A DNA stretch of 64,000 nucleotides from Thermoanaerobacteraceae bacterium (GCA_017656305.1 JACDOG010000008.1:1-64000); one strand, 5' to 3'. Positions 44,478-53,027 are shown, counted from the first letter of the stretch. The notes: generated from the letters alone by a model not told the origin. A program made the numbers and translations.

Positions 44478-45308
44478 CTAGAGAGAACTAAGCCCGCCCT
44501 TAGCAAACAGCAACTCCATTAGCTCGCTCAAGCTATTTGACTCAAGCCAGGGCTCCTTGGTAGCAAGGTTAACATTGCCGGTCTCATAGTCCTCAACTGA
44601 ATTCCAGAAGACTTTGAGGCCTTCAAACTTTACCTGCCCGTACCCGCGGCTTCCTGCTCCCCCCAGATAGTCGTCTTCCAAAAGGCGCATGGCCTTGATG
44701 ACTTTGATAAAGTCCTCCCTGTCCTTGGAAGTGTAGATGGTGTAAATCACCTCGAAATTAAATTTAGCTCCCCGCGGTACCCGTTCCGTCTGCCTCAGGT
44801 TTGCTGCTGAAGTTATCCGGTCTATAGAGTTTTCAAATTTGACCTCGGTCCACTCGAGATCCAGGTTGTCCCTGACTCTCTCAGGTATACTGTCCTCATC
44901 AAGGTATGCATCTCTAACAATCAGCCTTGATACTGTAGTATTCGTGATGCTAATTTCACTGCCATTGAGTAGTTTCTTTTTCTTTAAATTGGTGCGCCCG
45001 AATATAGTACAGACAGAACATTCCTTTTCATTACACATATGGATACTAATTCGCTCTTCTATATCTCCTTCCCTGATGACAAGCAAGGACGAAGAAGTTA
45101 CCAGCCCTTCGCTCTTTTCAAGCAGGCTTCTCATCTTGCCTTTTAGAGAACTCCCGGGTATATAGGGCTTTCCTTCATGGTCCTTGATTACCGGGTTGTC
45201 AACGCCGCCTATGTTCAAGCCCGCAGGTGAACCGCCAATGCGCAATCCTGTGCAGGCAGCTATCTTACCCTGAATGATGATTTTTCCTTGCATTCTCAGG
45301 TCAGTCAC
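44478..45308 (-). CDS. csm3: Type III-A backbone RNase Csm3
   Basis: 276 residues, forms the helical backbone of the Csm complex and cleaves target RNA every 6 nt. RAMP motifs: LRIGGSPAGLNIGGVDNPVIKD, containing the catalytic Asp (about residue 37), YIPGSSLKGKMRSLLEKSEG and GGAGSRGYGQVKFEGLKVFW. A zinc-like CNEKECSVC motif is present. GTG at 45308 is 10 nt past GGAGGGG; Met6 is an alternative start. Six nt after csm2. Confidence 0.93.
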   Translation of the reverse strand: MTDLRMQGKIIIQGKIAACTGLRIGGSPAGLNIGGVDNPVIKDHEGKPYIPGSSLKGKMRSLLEKSEGLVTSSSLLVIREGDIEERISIHMCNEKECSVCTIFGRTNLKKKKLLNGSEISITNTTVSRLIVRDAYLDEDSIPERVRDNLDLEWTEVKFENSIDRITSAANLRQTERVPRGAKFNFEVIYTIYTSKDREDFIKVIKAMRLLEDDYLGGAGSRGYGQVKFEGLKVFWNSVEDYETGNVNLATKEPWLESNSLSELMELLFAKGGLSSL

Positions 45309-45314
45309 GGTTTT

Positions 45315-45755
45315 CTACCCCTCCTGTCCACCGTATTTCTTGTGATAGGCAACAATCGCTTCAAAAAAGTCAGCGAACCGTTGGTACTTTTCTTCGCTGG
45401 TACCTATCTCTCTTAAAGCGCGGTCCAGGACATCCTGCAGGTCCCTTACCTGGTCCTTATGCCGGCCAGCAATATATGCCAGTTTGGCTCGCATCAGATT
45501 AATGCGGTAGGATCCGTTTTCTTTTTTGAATTTGAGCCGCTTGACATCAGAATATAACTTGCGAATCTGGGAAGTGGTCATCTTGGTCTTCTTAGCAAGA
45601 TGCTCACCCAACGCTTCAGCCGTCTCTACCAAAAGCTTACCGTGTGGATCTTTTTCTTTGTCAAGAAGAAGAGGAACATTTTTTAAAGCTTTGTTGACAA
45701 CTGTTTCTTTCCCCCGTCTCGGTTTCCGGTCATTAGGCCAGTTGCCAGTCAACAT
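45315..45755 (-). CDS. csm2: Type III-A small subunit Csm2
   Basis: About 146 residues, helical small subunit that lines the target-RNA channel. Recognisable segments are AEALGEHLAKKTKMTTSQIRKLYSDVKRL, LMRAKLAYIAGRH and RFADFFEAIVAYHKKYGG. ATG 45755 shares its A with the cas10 stop (TAATG) and follows AGGAGGG. The N-terminal 25 residues are basic and probably disordered. Confidence 0.92.
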   Translation of the reverse strand: MLTGNWPNDRKPRRGKETVVNKALKNVPLLLDKEKDPHGKLLVETAEALGEHLAKKTKMTTSQIRKLYSDVKRLKFKKENGSYRINLMRAKLAYIAGRHKDQVRDLQDVLDRALREIGTSEEKYQRFADFFEAIVAYHKKYGGQEG

Positions 45756-48160
45756 TAATCCCTCCTTGTTCTCAGTTCTTTTTCTGCCCAACGAGCTGCA
45801 TATACGCTGTTTTTATATATCAATGTCCTGCTCGTTATTATCCGCTTTTCCAGTTCCTTCAGCGTGGCCCTGGCTTGTTTATGCCGTGCAGCCAGGCGGC
45901 TTAAAGCATATACCAGTCTCCATACCCGGTTCAACGGGTATTTGCCTTCGCAGTAAAAGCACTGGTCAATATAGGCAGAATTTATATAGGTTATCAGGGC
46001 TTTGGATACCCCTTCGGTTCCAATTGCTTTTACAATGAGGTCTTTTACCTCTTTCAGTTCTCCAAGCTCATCCCAGCTAAAAGCATGTCCAAGGAAACAG
46101 ATGCTGTCTTTTTCGTGGGATGAATCTCCAACCTCCCTGATACTCTTTGCCTTCCTATCCAGTTCTTCTCCTGCAGTATGGGCTACCTTAAAAAGAGGAT
46201 AGGTTATTCCCGGCGCGATGCTAATAGCACAGGAAAGGGTAAGATGCGGGTTGTTGGAGCAGTAGCGCCGGAATTCCTGGTTAATCTCCGCAGCTACAGC
46301 AGGGAGTACGCTCCAGCTTCCAACCAAAAAGAAGTCATCTCCGCCTGCGTAAATAACATACACCGAGTCTCTATGGCGCAGGCAAATCTGGTTGAAGATA
46401 GCACTAAAGAAGAACGATATTTCCCGACTCAAGGCCGCTATTTTGGAGATAGACCTGTCTTCTCCCAAGCCTTCCGAGAACACCCTGCCCAGGTTGTCAA
46501 CATCTCCGCGCAGAACTCCCCACATGTTATCCCCGGTGCTACTTTGAGCTATTTCTTCGAAGGTGGCAATTCTGCCCTCGGATTTTAAGGGAGCCACGTT
46601 AGCCAGCCAGTAAGTTTTGTCTGCCTGGTATTTTTCCACAGAAGTGCTGTTGATGACCGATACTATGGCCCGATTGTCGGGTTTTTCTGCGAATTCTAAC
46701 CGGTACCCCAGTGCAGTCAAAACGTCGGAAACATTATTCATGGTTGAAGTTTCTCTGGGCGAAAAGAAATATTCAAGCACATAAGGATGCTGCCGTGCAA
46801 TCTTATCTCCAAGTTCCTCGAAGCTTTCACAAAAGGAACATTTGTCCTGCGTAGTTTTCACTGTACTTCCGCACAGGACACAGACCTCCTGTCCTTCGTA
46901 AACCGGTCCCAGCACCCGCTCAGGAGCTTGTTTAATGAGTTCCAGAAACTTGCGGTTCTTTTCTTTCTGAGACAATGCCCCTACTTCCTTCCACTTGCTA
47001 CCAAAAGTTCTCCGGTCAAAATCAGATAGCGTTAGGGAAACACTGCTGAGGATTACAGCAAGTTTGCCCCGGTGAGCCCGGTAGAGGATCTCATCAACAT
47101 GCTTTTTGTAATCAGCAAGCCGAGACCGGGCTGATACCGGAAGGAGTAGGTAGAAGTGTCCCCCTCCCGAGTAGAGTATGTTGCAGGGGAACAGCCTTTC
47201 CTGATAAAGGATGTAGTTGGCAATGGCGTCGCAGAGAACAGACAGGTAAAAGGAACGTCCCCGCAACCCTTTGGCAGCCCCTTTGCTGGTTATGTCAAAG
47301 ACAAAATCCTGGATTCCTGAGATGTCCCCGCTTACGAGGAGCAGCATTGGTTCGTTCTTATCCTTTTTCTTTCCTCCGGGCAAAAGTGCCCTGTGCATAG
47401 ACTCAAGAGTTTCTTTGTCCAGTCCTTGCCTGTAGAAGGCAGAGGCTATTGCTGCAGTAGCCTTGGAGTGGTCAAACAGAGATATGGTCGGGCTAGAATA
47501 GTATGCGGCGGAAGGAATTGTCTGGGTATACCTCTGCAGAAGATGGTATAGCTGATAGAATTTTTTCAGACCAGAGTCCTTTCGCGCTAAAGTCGCAGTT
47601 ATTTTTTGTTTGAATTCATTCCACCACTGCTGGTAATCTCCTTCGAGTATGGCTTCTGAATCCCGGGAGACAGGGTAGGAATCTGAAATCACATCGAAGC
47701 GCAGTTTTTTATATCCAACGGTCCCGTCCTGTACACCCTGGCGGATGTGTTTGACAGTAGATAAAACCGAATACAGCGGAACGCTGCTGACATCCACCTT
47801 GCCTTCAAAACTGGGCCCTTCTTCATCCCGCTCTGCTGCCGAGAGCTTGTCAGCAATGGCTACCATAAGCTCAAGTTTTTTTTCAGGGGCGTGGTGTTTG
47901 AGAGCTATAATTTCAGTTCTTTCGTCTTTTAGAACTGTTCTCAGGAAATGAGCACTCCACTCCTGGTGAGTTATGTAGTGTTTCCCGAGTTGCGATAAAT
48001 ACCATTCATAGCTTTTCTCTACTTCGGCTTTATCGCGGGTGTTCCGGGTTCGTTGGTAGAACTTACCTATGTCGTGAAAAAGGGCACCGTATACCACGGT
48101 TTCAAATTCTTCTCCGTAAAATGGGCTGTCTATCTCCTCCACCTTCTTTCCTGGAACCAA
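45755..48160 (-). CDS. cas10: Cas10/Csm1, signature protein of type III-A CRISPR
   Basis: 801 residues. N-terminal HD nuclease motif GALFHDIGKF (H29-D30). A zinc finger, CVLCGSTVKTTQDKCSFC, in the middle. The second Palm domain has YAGGDDFFLVG (GGDD 606-609), so cyclic oligoadenylate synthesis and ssDNA cleavage should both be possible. The start is TTG 48160 without a ribosome site; GTG 48142 behind AGGAAAG is a good alternative. It heads an operon csm1-csm2-csm3-csm4-csm5-cas6-CARF/HEPN without cas1, cas2 or a reverse transcriptase, so it must share spacers acquired by another system. Confidence 0.95.
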   Translation of the reverse strand: MVPGKKVEEIDSPFYGEEFETVVYGALFHDIGKFYQRTRNTRDKAEVEKSYEWYLSQLGKHYITHQEWSAHFLRTVLKDERTEIIALKHHAPEKKLELMVAIADKLSAAERDEEGPSFEGKVDVSSVPLYSVLSTVKHIRQGVQDGTVGYKKLRFDVISDSYPVSRDSEAILEGDYQQWWNEFKQKITATLARKDSGLKKFYQLYHLLQRYTQTIPSAAYYSSPTISLFDHSKATAAIASAFYRQGLDKETLESMHRALLPGGKKKDKNEPMLLLVSGDISGIQDFVFDITSKGAAKGLRGRSFYLSVLCDAIANYILYQERLFPCNILYSGGGHFYLLLPVSARSRLADYKKHVDEILYRAHRGKLAVILSSVSLTLSDFDRRTFGSKWKEVGALSQKEKNRKFLELIKQAPERVLGPVYEGQEVCVLCGSTVKTTQDKCSFCESFEELGDKIARQHPYVLEYFFSPRETSTMNNVSDVLTALGYRLEFAEKPDNRAIVSVINSTSVEKYQADKTYWLANVAPLKSEGRIATFEEIAQSSTGDNMWGVLRGDVDNLGRVFSEGLGEDRSISKIAALSREISFFFSAIFNQICLRHRDSVYVIYAGGDDFFLVGSWSVLPAVAAEINQEFRRYCSNNPHLTLSCAISIAPGITYPLFKVAHTAGEELDRKAKSIREVGDSSHEKDSICFLGHAFSWDELGELKEVKDLIVKAIGTEGVSKALITYINSAYIDQCFYCEGKYPLNRVWRLVYALSRLAARHKQARATLKELEKRIITSRTLIYKNSVYAARWAEKELRTRRD

Positions 48161-48257
48161 TTTATATATATGCCAAAATTCTACATTTAACCTTATTTCC
48201 CTTCTTTTGCCAGATAATTTTTAACATTTAACCAGAACACAGAACTTCTCTAAAACA

Positions 48258-48294
48258 TACAAAAAACCAACCAGCCTCACACGAGCATGGTTGG
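48258..48294 (-). terminator. Terminator upstream of the csm operon
   Basis: On the minus strand CCAACCA pairs with TGGTTGG around a 14-nt loop (48267-48294), followed by TTTTTTG. It insulates the cas10 operon from transcription arriving from the right. No clear -35/-10 pair is visible between it and cas10. Confidence 0.6.
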
Positions 48295-48347
48295 CTCCCG
48301 GTTTCTGCTTTCTTTTGGAGAATAAGGTGCACTTCCACTTCAGTCGT

Positions 48348-48557
48348 CCCCTCTAGTCGGGTCAAAAACCCACCAAAATGCCCAAAAATAATACGTTTTT
48401 GGGATTTTTGTTTTTTTTAAAATCACTGCAAAAATTACCGTTTACCGAAGGAGATTCCGCCTGTACCCCGTCATTTGGTGATTTCAGCTATTTCGAATTT
48501 GTCGTCGATCCCCAGGGGGGGGGTACACTATTGAAGATCGACGACATGTTTCATAAT
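48348..48557. repeat. CRISPR-flanking block, copy A, with a palindromic solo unit
   Basis: Starting CCCCTCTAGTCGG at 48348, this shares most of its sequence with 61261-61470 and, from CCACCAAAATGCCC on, with 63622-63751 beside the CRISPR array. It contains a hairpin CCCAAAAA/TTTTTGGG (48381-48403) with a T-run. It ends in TTTCGAATTT, after which comes a unit (48501-48545) bounded by the perfect inverted repeats GTCGTCGATC and GATCGACGAC around a 25-nt G-rich core. Only one unit is present. It lies 200 bp from the start of cas10. Confidence 0.8.
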
Positions 48558-48630
48558 AGCAACCTATTTAGCCCCCTAACCAAATTGGACAACGAGAGCC
48601 TTAAATATTAAGGTATAGGGGGTAATAAGA

Positions 48631-48790
48631 ATGCAGAGAAAGAGTATTCTCCATAGTTCAAGCAACAGGTAGTTGAGGAAGCAATGGAAACAGGCAACAG
48701 CGCCGTAGTCTTTCCAAAGAAAACCAGAATGCTACCGGCATTTTGCAAATTCTGGCACTCAACCATGAGCAGGTGATCTGGAAGAAGCAC
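48631..48790 (+). pseudogene. Decayed IS3-family OrfA start
   Basis: With one in-frame stop the plus strand reads EKEYSP*FKQQVVEEAMETG then NSAVVF, matching the OrfA N-terminus of IS3-group transposases (KEYSPEFKQQVVEEAL...). No helix-turn-helix or OrfB remains. I see no gene in the remaining 48791-48985. Confidence 0.6.
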
Positions 48791-48985
48791 CGCGGTTGGT
48801 GACGAACCTATTCTTCGGAGGTACCATCTGAGGAAACTGTCAGGTCTGTTATCCAGGAAGATTTCTATCATAATTTCCACGATTTCCGTAATACTGCGAT
48901 TCACCGAATAATTATGTCCAAACGCAGGGAAGTATTGGCAAACCATGATAATGGTGCCGCATGGGGTTTGTGAAACTTTAGACTG

Positions 48986-49517
48986 TCAAGTTGAGAAATA
49001 CTTTATGCAAAAAATCTTCAAATAGAATGCAACCAATGTTGCAACGATTAACTGCTTCAACAACCCTAGAAACGGTGGTAACAATCTAGCTGTCAAAATA
49101 ATTAACAACATTGCAATAACATCTGATAGAAGTACTTTCATAACATTCTTTTCGTCAGAGATATATCGGTTTTTTACGACAAGCAAGATTCCACCGATCA
49201 ATCCCATACCAATCCATAAAAACTGAGGTGTATTTGGGTAAGAAAACATTCCTATAATAGAAGCACCAACTATAATATACGATGCCGCAACAAGAGGATG
49301 CAGCCTACTTCTCTGTTTGATATGAACACCTACTTTCGCCAAAAGAATAGGATTTAACCATCCCAAGTTCCTTGTACAATATTAGGAAATGGTCCATTCC
49401 ATACGATCCCAATATAAACTGAAGTACAAGATAACAAAAATTTGTTAATCCTGCAAGACCTATAAGAGATAAAATGGTAGCAACCATCCCCCCTGGGCCC
49501 ATATAAGCTAATATCAT
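48986..49517 (-). pseudogene. Frameshifted multi-span membrane protein
   Basis: The upstream frame (from ATG 49517) reads LAYMGPGGMVATILSLIGL and a second helix, then ILYKELG. The downstream frame resumes at about 49366 with WLNPILLAKVGVHIKQRSR followed by four more hydrophobic helices (LVAASYIIVGASIIGMFSY, FLWIGMGLIGGILLVV and others). A G-run at about 49366 is the likely break. Not recognised. It is downstream of sigma-K, outside the putative skin element. Confidence 0.6.
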
Positions 49518-49569
49518 ACGTAACTGAACCTTTTTCGAGAATATAAAAGAAGTATTCACCTTAATAATA

Positions 49570-49602
49570 AAAAAGCGACCAATTGTTACCTGGTCGCTCT
49601 TT
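49570..49602 (-). terminator. Terminator of sigma-K
   Basis: On the minus strand AAAGAGCGACCA pairs with TGGTCGCTTT around a short loop, followed by TTTTATTATT. The same hairpin exists in the duplicate at 32207-32238. Confidence 0.85.
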
Positions 49603-49619
49603 CATTAATTCCAAATATT

Positions 49620-49976
49620 TTACGATGACAAATCTTTAATAAGTTTTTGAATAGCCTTTTTTTCAATCCTGGAAACATAGGAACGGGAGATACCCAACTT
49701 TTTAGCAATTTCCCTTTGAGTTTTCCGCAATCCATTAAACAGGCCGTAGCGCCACTCCAGCACCTGCTTTTCCCGTTTGTTCAGCTTTTTCACATGCTCC
49801 AGCAGACGTTTCCTTTCCTGCTTATTCTCCACCATTTCCGCCACTATATCTGCTTCCGTGCCCAGCACGTCTTCCAGGCAGATTTCGTTGCCTTCCTTAT
49901 CTATACCGATGGGATCATACAGAGATACCTCACCCCTGGTTTTCTTTTTTGAGCGCAGGTGCATTAAGATTTCATT
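49620..49976 (-). CDS. sigK: C-terminal half of sporulation sigma factor K, interrupted (SpoIIIC-like)
   Basis: From NEILMHLRSKKKTRGEVSL onward this is the end of sigma region 2.4 through region 4 of sigma-K/sigma-E type factors (DPIGIDKEGNEICLEDVLG, EVLEWRYGLFNGLRKTQ, REIAKKLGISRSYVSRIEKK). The first recognisable residues are NEIL, preceded by unrelated codons and a stop, whereas complete SigK proteins have about 110 residues before this point. The break coincides with AATGA at 49972-49976, the same pentanucleotide and position at which the B. subtilis skin recombines sigK. The upstream gene is a SpoIVCA-like recombinase on the same strand. So the gene appears to need DNA excision to be expressed. 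Its own ATG at 49964 has no ribosome site. Confidence 0.88.
   Translation of the reverse strand, partial: NEILMHLRSKKKTRGEVSLYDPIGIDKEGNEICLEDVLGTEADIVAEMVENKQERKRLLEHVKKLNKREKQVLEWRYGLFNGLRKTQREIAKKLGISRSYVSRIEKKAIQKLIKDLSS
49972..49976 (-). other. Predicted recombination site in sigK (skin att half)
   Basis: Minus-strand AATGA directly before ATCTTAATG, with sigma-K homology beginning exactly here. In B. subtilis, sigK halves are rejoined at a 5-bp AATGA shared by both ends. The partner site next to the N-terminal half of sigK is not in this window. Confidence 0.65.
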
Positions 49977-50159
49977 CTTAATGTCTAAACCTTTGCGGAA
50001 TAATCTGCCAACTCAAAAAGAGCAATTATATCCAAAAAGCAGTAGAGTAATTGGTTGTTACTAAAGCTTACCTATTATGTTTTCCATTTATAAATAAAGT
50101 GGGCTTACCAGAAAAATTCTTCTTCCTATATTCTCCATCTACGCCATAAACCCTTTTTT

Positions 50160-51680
50160 CTATTCACCCCCACCAAGCTTTGCCACTACCGTTATTTCTA
50201 TATTGCCCCACTTATTCCCGTGGGTTTGTCTGCCGTGGATTACTACCTGTTTCACCAGGAGCCGCACCAGTTCCTTCTTTTCCTCAAAAGACAGATCGTC
50301 TAGCCGGTCCAGGAAATCCGCAGTAATCTTTTTAATTTCTTCCGCCCTGTACTTCAAGTTTTCTTCGCCGTTGATCTCATCTATTAATTCCCCCTTTCTT
50401 GCTTCCAGCCTGGCAATCCTTCTTTTCAGTTCCGACAGCATTGCCTCGGTCTTTTCATCCAGGTCCACCAGCCCGGAAGCCAGGGTGGACAAAATATTAT
50501 CCCTTCCCTTCATAGCTTCATTTAGTAGCTTATCCACTTTTTTTAGCTCTTTCTTCAAATTTTCCGCATCCGGCCTGCATCTGGAGGCCTCTTCCGCTAC
50601 TCCTTCCGGGTCAAAAACCCACTGCTTCACCTGCTCCCAGACAGCATCTTCAATAAGAGAAGCTAAAATCATTTTCCTAGGCCGGCAACCAACATTCTTT
50701 GCACCCTGAGTAGGCTTGGCACAGGTATAGCGCCGTTCTTTCCTTCCCCACCAATTTGCATAGACACCGGTCATGGTATTACCGCAGTCACCGCAGGAAA
50801 TAATCCCACTGAGAAGATAATTCTTGGTGCCCTTACTGGCCCACAGCCTCCTGGCCTCTGCCAGTTTTTCCTGGGCCCTAATAAAAGTCTGTTTATCAAT
50901 GATTGCCGGTACATTTATAGGAATCCAGTCTTTTTTATCCCTTGTTTCAAACTTATTTCCTTCACATTTACGCTTACGGTAATACCACACACCCATGTAT
51001 GTAGTATTAGAAAGGATCTGAATGATAACCTGCCTGTGCCATTTAGCCTTACGTGTCTTTGTCGGAATATCCTTATCATTTAAATACCTGGCAATACCGT
51101 TTGCCCCCCGGTCTTCCTCAATAAACAGCCGGAAGATTTCCCTAACAACTTCCGCTTCCCGTTCGTTTATCGTTATCTTTCCGGTTTCCGGATTATAATC
51201 ATAGCCGTAGGTATTAAAACCAACCGGAACGCCACCCTCCCTGGCCTTTTGTATTTTGCCTAAAGAAGTACGCTCCCTTATTTTTTCCTTTTCATACTCC
51301 GCAATGGCACCCCTGACCGAGTAAAACAGCCTCCCTTCCGGAGTATCCTTCCAGTCAAAATTCAAAAACTCCAATTTCACTCCTGCTTTTTCAAACTCTT
51401 CAGTGAGAACCAGCTGGTGCGATAACTTTCTTGATAACCGGTCAGGATCGCGGACAATTATACAGTCAACTTCTCCCCTTTTTACAGCCTCCCTTAAAGC
51501 AGTAAGTCCCGGACGCTCCATAAGAGAACCCGAGACCCCTTCATCGGCATATACGGTTATATCTTCTTCCGAAGCCCCCAACTCAAAAGCTTTTTGTTTG
51601 CACGATTCCTTCTGCTCCGAAAGGCTGTACCCACGCACCTGGTCTTCGGTGCTTACTCTGGCATAAACGGCAAAGCGCAT
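50160..51680 (-). CDS. Large serine recombinase (SpoIVCA-like)
   Basis: 506 residues. Resolvase domain (residues 1-150) with catalytic Ser10 in YARVSTEDQVRGYS and RDPDRLSRKL. Recombinase domain (about 165-265: GGVPVGFNTYGYDYNPETG, REIFRLFIEEDRGANGIARYL). Zinc-ribbon with CGDCGN and later Cys residues, then a long coiled coil (about 375-450) that controls synapsis. It closes with ELVRLLVKQVVIHG. Its position next to a broken sigK on the same strand suggests it excises the element from sigK during sporulation, as SpoIVCA does. In B. subtilis the recombinase lies beside the other half, so the arrangement is inverted relative to that element. Confidence 0.92.
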   Translation of the reverse strand: MRFAVYARVSTEDQVRGYSLSEQKESCKQKAFELGASEEDITVYADEGVSGSLMERPGLTALREAVKRGEVDCIIVRDPDRLSRKLSHQLVLTEEFEKAGVKLEFLNFDWKDTPEGRLFYSVRGAIAEYEKEKIRERTSLGKIQKAREGGVPVGFNTYGYDYNPETGKITINEREAEVVREIFRLFIEEDRGANGIARYLNDKDIPTKTRKAKWHRQVIIQILSNTTYMGVWYYRKRKCEGNKFETRDKKDWIPINVPAIIDKQTFIRAQEKLAEARRLWASKGTKNYLLSGIISCGDCGNTMTGVYANWWGRKERRYTCAKPTQGAKNVGCRPRKMILASLIEDAVWEQVKQWVFDPEGVAEEASRCRPDAENLKKELKKVDKLLNEAMKGRDNILSTLASGLVDLDEKTEAMLSELKRRIARLEARKGELIDEINGEENLKYRAEEIKKITADFLDRLDDLSFEEKKELVRLLVKQVVIHGRQTHGNKWGNIEITVVAKLGGGE

Positions 51681-51695
51681 ATAGACTACAGCCCC

Positions 51696-51848
51696 TTACT
51701 TTAACAACTCCTTTTTGTAAATCCTCCGGATAATTTTTCTCGCCAAAAGCCTGCTGGCGGCCTTACGATTATCCTCATCGCTGTATACAACCGTAAGCCT
51801 GACCTTTTCGTTTAGCTTTTTTGTAGTGCTTACGGGCCGAACACTCAC
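51696..51848 (-). CDS. Small basic protein preceding the recombinase
   Basis: 50 codons, GTG 51848 after GGGGGAGGG, reading SVRPVSTTKKLNEKVRLTVV and YSDEDNRKAASRLLARKIIRR, then KKELLK. Basic C-terminal helix. It ends 15 nt upstream of the recombinase ATG, so the two are probably transcribed together. Not recognised; it could be a recombination directionality factor, which would be an inference from position, size and charge only. Confidence 0.5.
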   Translation of the reverse strand: MSVRPVSTTKKLNEKVRLTVVYSDEDNRKAASRLLARKIIRRIYKKELLK

Positions 51849-51934
51849 TTAACCCTCCCCCCCTTTAGTAAATCATATGAAATAAACTCATTGTCCTATA
51901 ATGGAAAAACCAGGAAACAATACCGCTCCGGTCT

Positions 51935-52110
51935 TTATGTTCTTGCTTTCTCCTCAAACAAACCGACAGACATCGTATTCCATGAAAAGTCACAGTCCAA
52001 ATTGGTACAGTGCAGCGTTACGAATAGGCCGTGCTCTTTGCCTCAATATACCCCGGCCTACTACAGTTCGGACAGTAAGCTACAGCCTCAACATTTACAT
52101 AAGCAACCAT
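51935..52110 (-). pseudogene. Frameshifted zinc-ribbon mini-protein
   Basis: From ATG 52110 the minus strand reads AYVNVEAVAYCPNCSRPGYI and stops; one base shift continues VTLHCTNLDCDFSWNTMSVG to a stop at 51935. Joined, the two halves make one zinc ribbon with CPNC and CTNLDC. A single-base deletion near 52020 would explain it. Confidence 0.5.
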
Positions 52111-52125
52111 ACATTTATCCCCCCA

Positions 52126-52157
52126 ATAAAAAATACCTACGGCATAGAAACCGTAGG
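52126..52157 (-). terminator. Terminator (bidirectional hairpin)
   Basis: CCTACGG (52136-52142) pairs with CCGTAGG (52151-52157). On the minus strand it is followed by TATTTTTTATT. It lies after the structured RNA region and would end a transcript coming from the right. Confidence 0.65.
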
Positions 52158-52309
52158 AATTTATATTAAATAATCTACATCCTGCTACTTTATCCAGAAA
52201 AAAAACTAAAACTACTGAGTATTAATGTTATGTAAACTAACACCCCTATCCAAATAACTCAATTCTTTAGAAATACCAACTGTGTACTAAAACTGGAATA
52301 TAAACCAAA

Positions 52310-52600
52310 ACCGGTTGCGCTCACTAACGCGCTGCCTTCCCCGCCTTCGGGTCCCACCGCGGGTTTTTACCCCGCAGCCGACGGAGTCACTCTACGCACA
52401 TGCACTTCTGGGGTAAGTGCGGTTCCCCGAACCGGAAAAGCCAACTAAGCCTTACACCGTATGAAAGCAAGAACACACTTTCACCGTTGTGCTCGGCTGT
52501 CATTGCCGGCTCAACCGGTCAGGTACACCGGCGTAAGCCCGGTCAGACTCTCTCCCTCCGAAGTTTTCTTGCCCCATCCTCCGGAGAGCTAAGTTTTCAA
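52310..52600 (-). ncRNA. GC-rich structured RNA candidate
   Basis: A 290-bp GC-rich island in AT-rich sequence with no supported ORF and at least six short perfect hairpins: ACCGG/CCGGT (52527-52543), CCGG/CCGG (52506-52518), GGTTC/GAACC (52421-52433), CACTT/AAGTG (52403-52419), GCGGG/CCCGC (52359-52375) and GCGC/GCGC (52317-52332). CTCTCCG near 52590-52580 and CGGAGGGAGAG near 52550 can pair as an outer stem. The strand is chosen because the only terminator faces that way. It may be a HEARO/omega-RNA-like or intron-derived RNA without its protein; I cannot confirm a family. Confidence 0.55.
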
Positions 52601-52685
52601 AGAACGAAAAGTTATATGTTACACCAAAAAATGGTATAATAGCATTTAACAGAAATTAAAAAAAATGCCCTTTATCGTTGCATTC

Positions 52686-52874
52686 TTAATCAAAAAAAAT
52701 TTCGTCAATGTTGGCCTCAAAATACCTAGCAATCTTCTTAGCAAGCTTTAGAGTAGGATTTCTCGTATTTTGTTCAATCATCCCATAGAAAGCCCTTGAA
52801 ATTCCTAGTTCTTCAGCAACTTCTTTTTGTGTAAGTTTGCGCTGCTTTCTAAGTTTTACTAAGTTACGCCTCAT
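52686..52874 (-). CDS. XRE-family regulator (Cro-like)
   Basis: About 62 residues, a single helix-turn-helix: NLVKLRKQRKLTQKEVAEELGISRAFYGMIEQNTRNP, then LKLAKKIARYFEANIDEIFFD. ATG 52874 follows GAGGGGG; the frame start 21 nt upstream has no support. Divergent from the XRE repressor at 53028 with shared operator-like repeats between them, as in a phage-type switch. Confidence 0.85.
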   Translation of the reverse strand: MRRNLVKLRKQRKLTQKEVAEELGISRAFYGMIEQNTRNPTLKLAKKIARYFEANIDEIFFD

Positions 52875-52890
52875 ATGCCGCCCCCTCGTT

Positions 52891-53004
52891 TGCAACCAAT
52901 AGTGGCAATTGTTGTGTCTTATTATAATGCAACCATTCGTGGCATGTCAAGAGTTTTTGCAACTTTTTAGGGTATTTATTTTTTGATGCCACATATTGTG
53001 GTAA
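52891..53004. promoter_or_regulatory. Three operator-like repeats in the divergent XRE promoter region
   Basis: TGCAACCAATAGTGGCAA (52891-52908), TGCAACCATTCGTGGCAT (52928-52945) and TGCCACATATTGTGGTAA (52987-53004) share a partly palindromic TGC(A/C)AC...(T/G)GTGG(C/T)A pattern. They lie beside both start sites, the arrangement expected for sites recognised by one or both XRE proteins. Confidence 0.7.
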
Positions 53005-53027
53005 TATTTACTTGAGGTGCTACAATA

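Noticed and set aside
39808-48160. cas1 or cas2 in or next to the csm operon.
   Set aside because: All frames across the operon are assigned to other genes and none shows Cas1 or Cas2 sequence.
48608-48946. A 112-codon minus-strand frame.
   Set aside because: The plus strand carries IS3 OrfA remnants; the frame has no ribosome site and no domain.
51901-52173. A 90-codon plus-strand frame in the gap beside the recombinase.
   Set aside because: No ribosome site; the minus strand of the same DNA gives a recognisable zinc-ribbon sequence.
52400-52639. A 79-codon plus-strand frame across the GC-rich island.
   Set aside because: The island is full of short hairpins and the frame has no ribosome site or family match; structured RNA explains it better.
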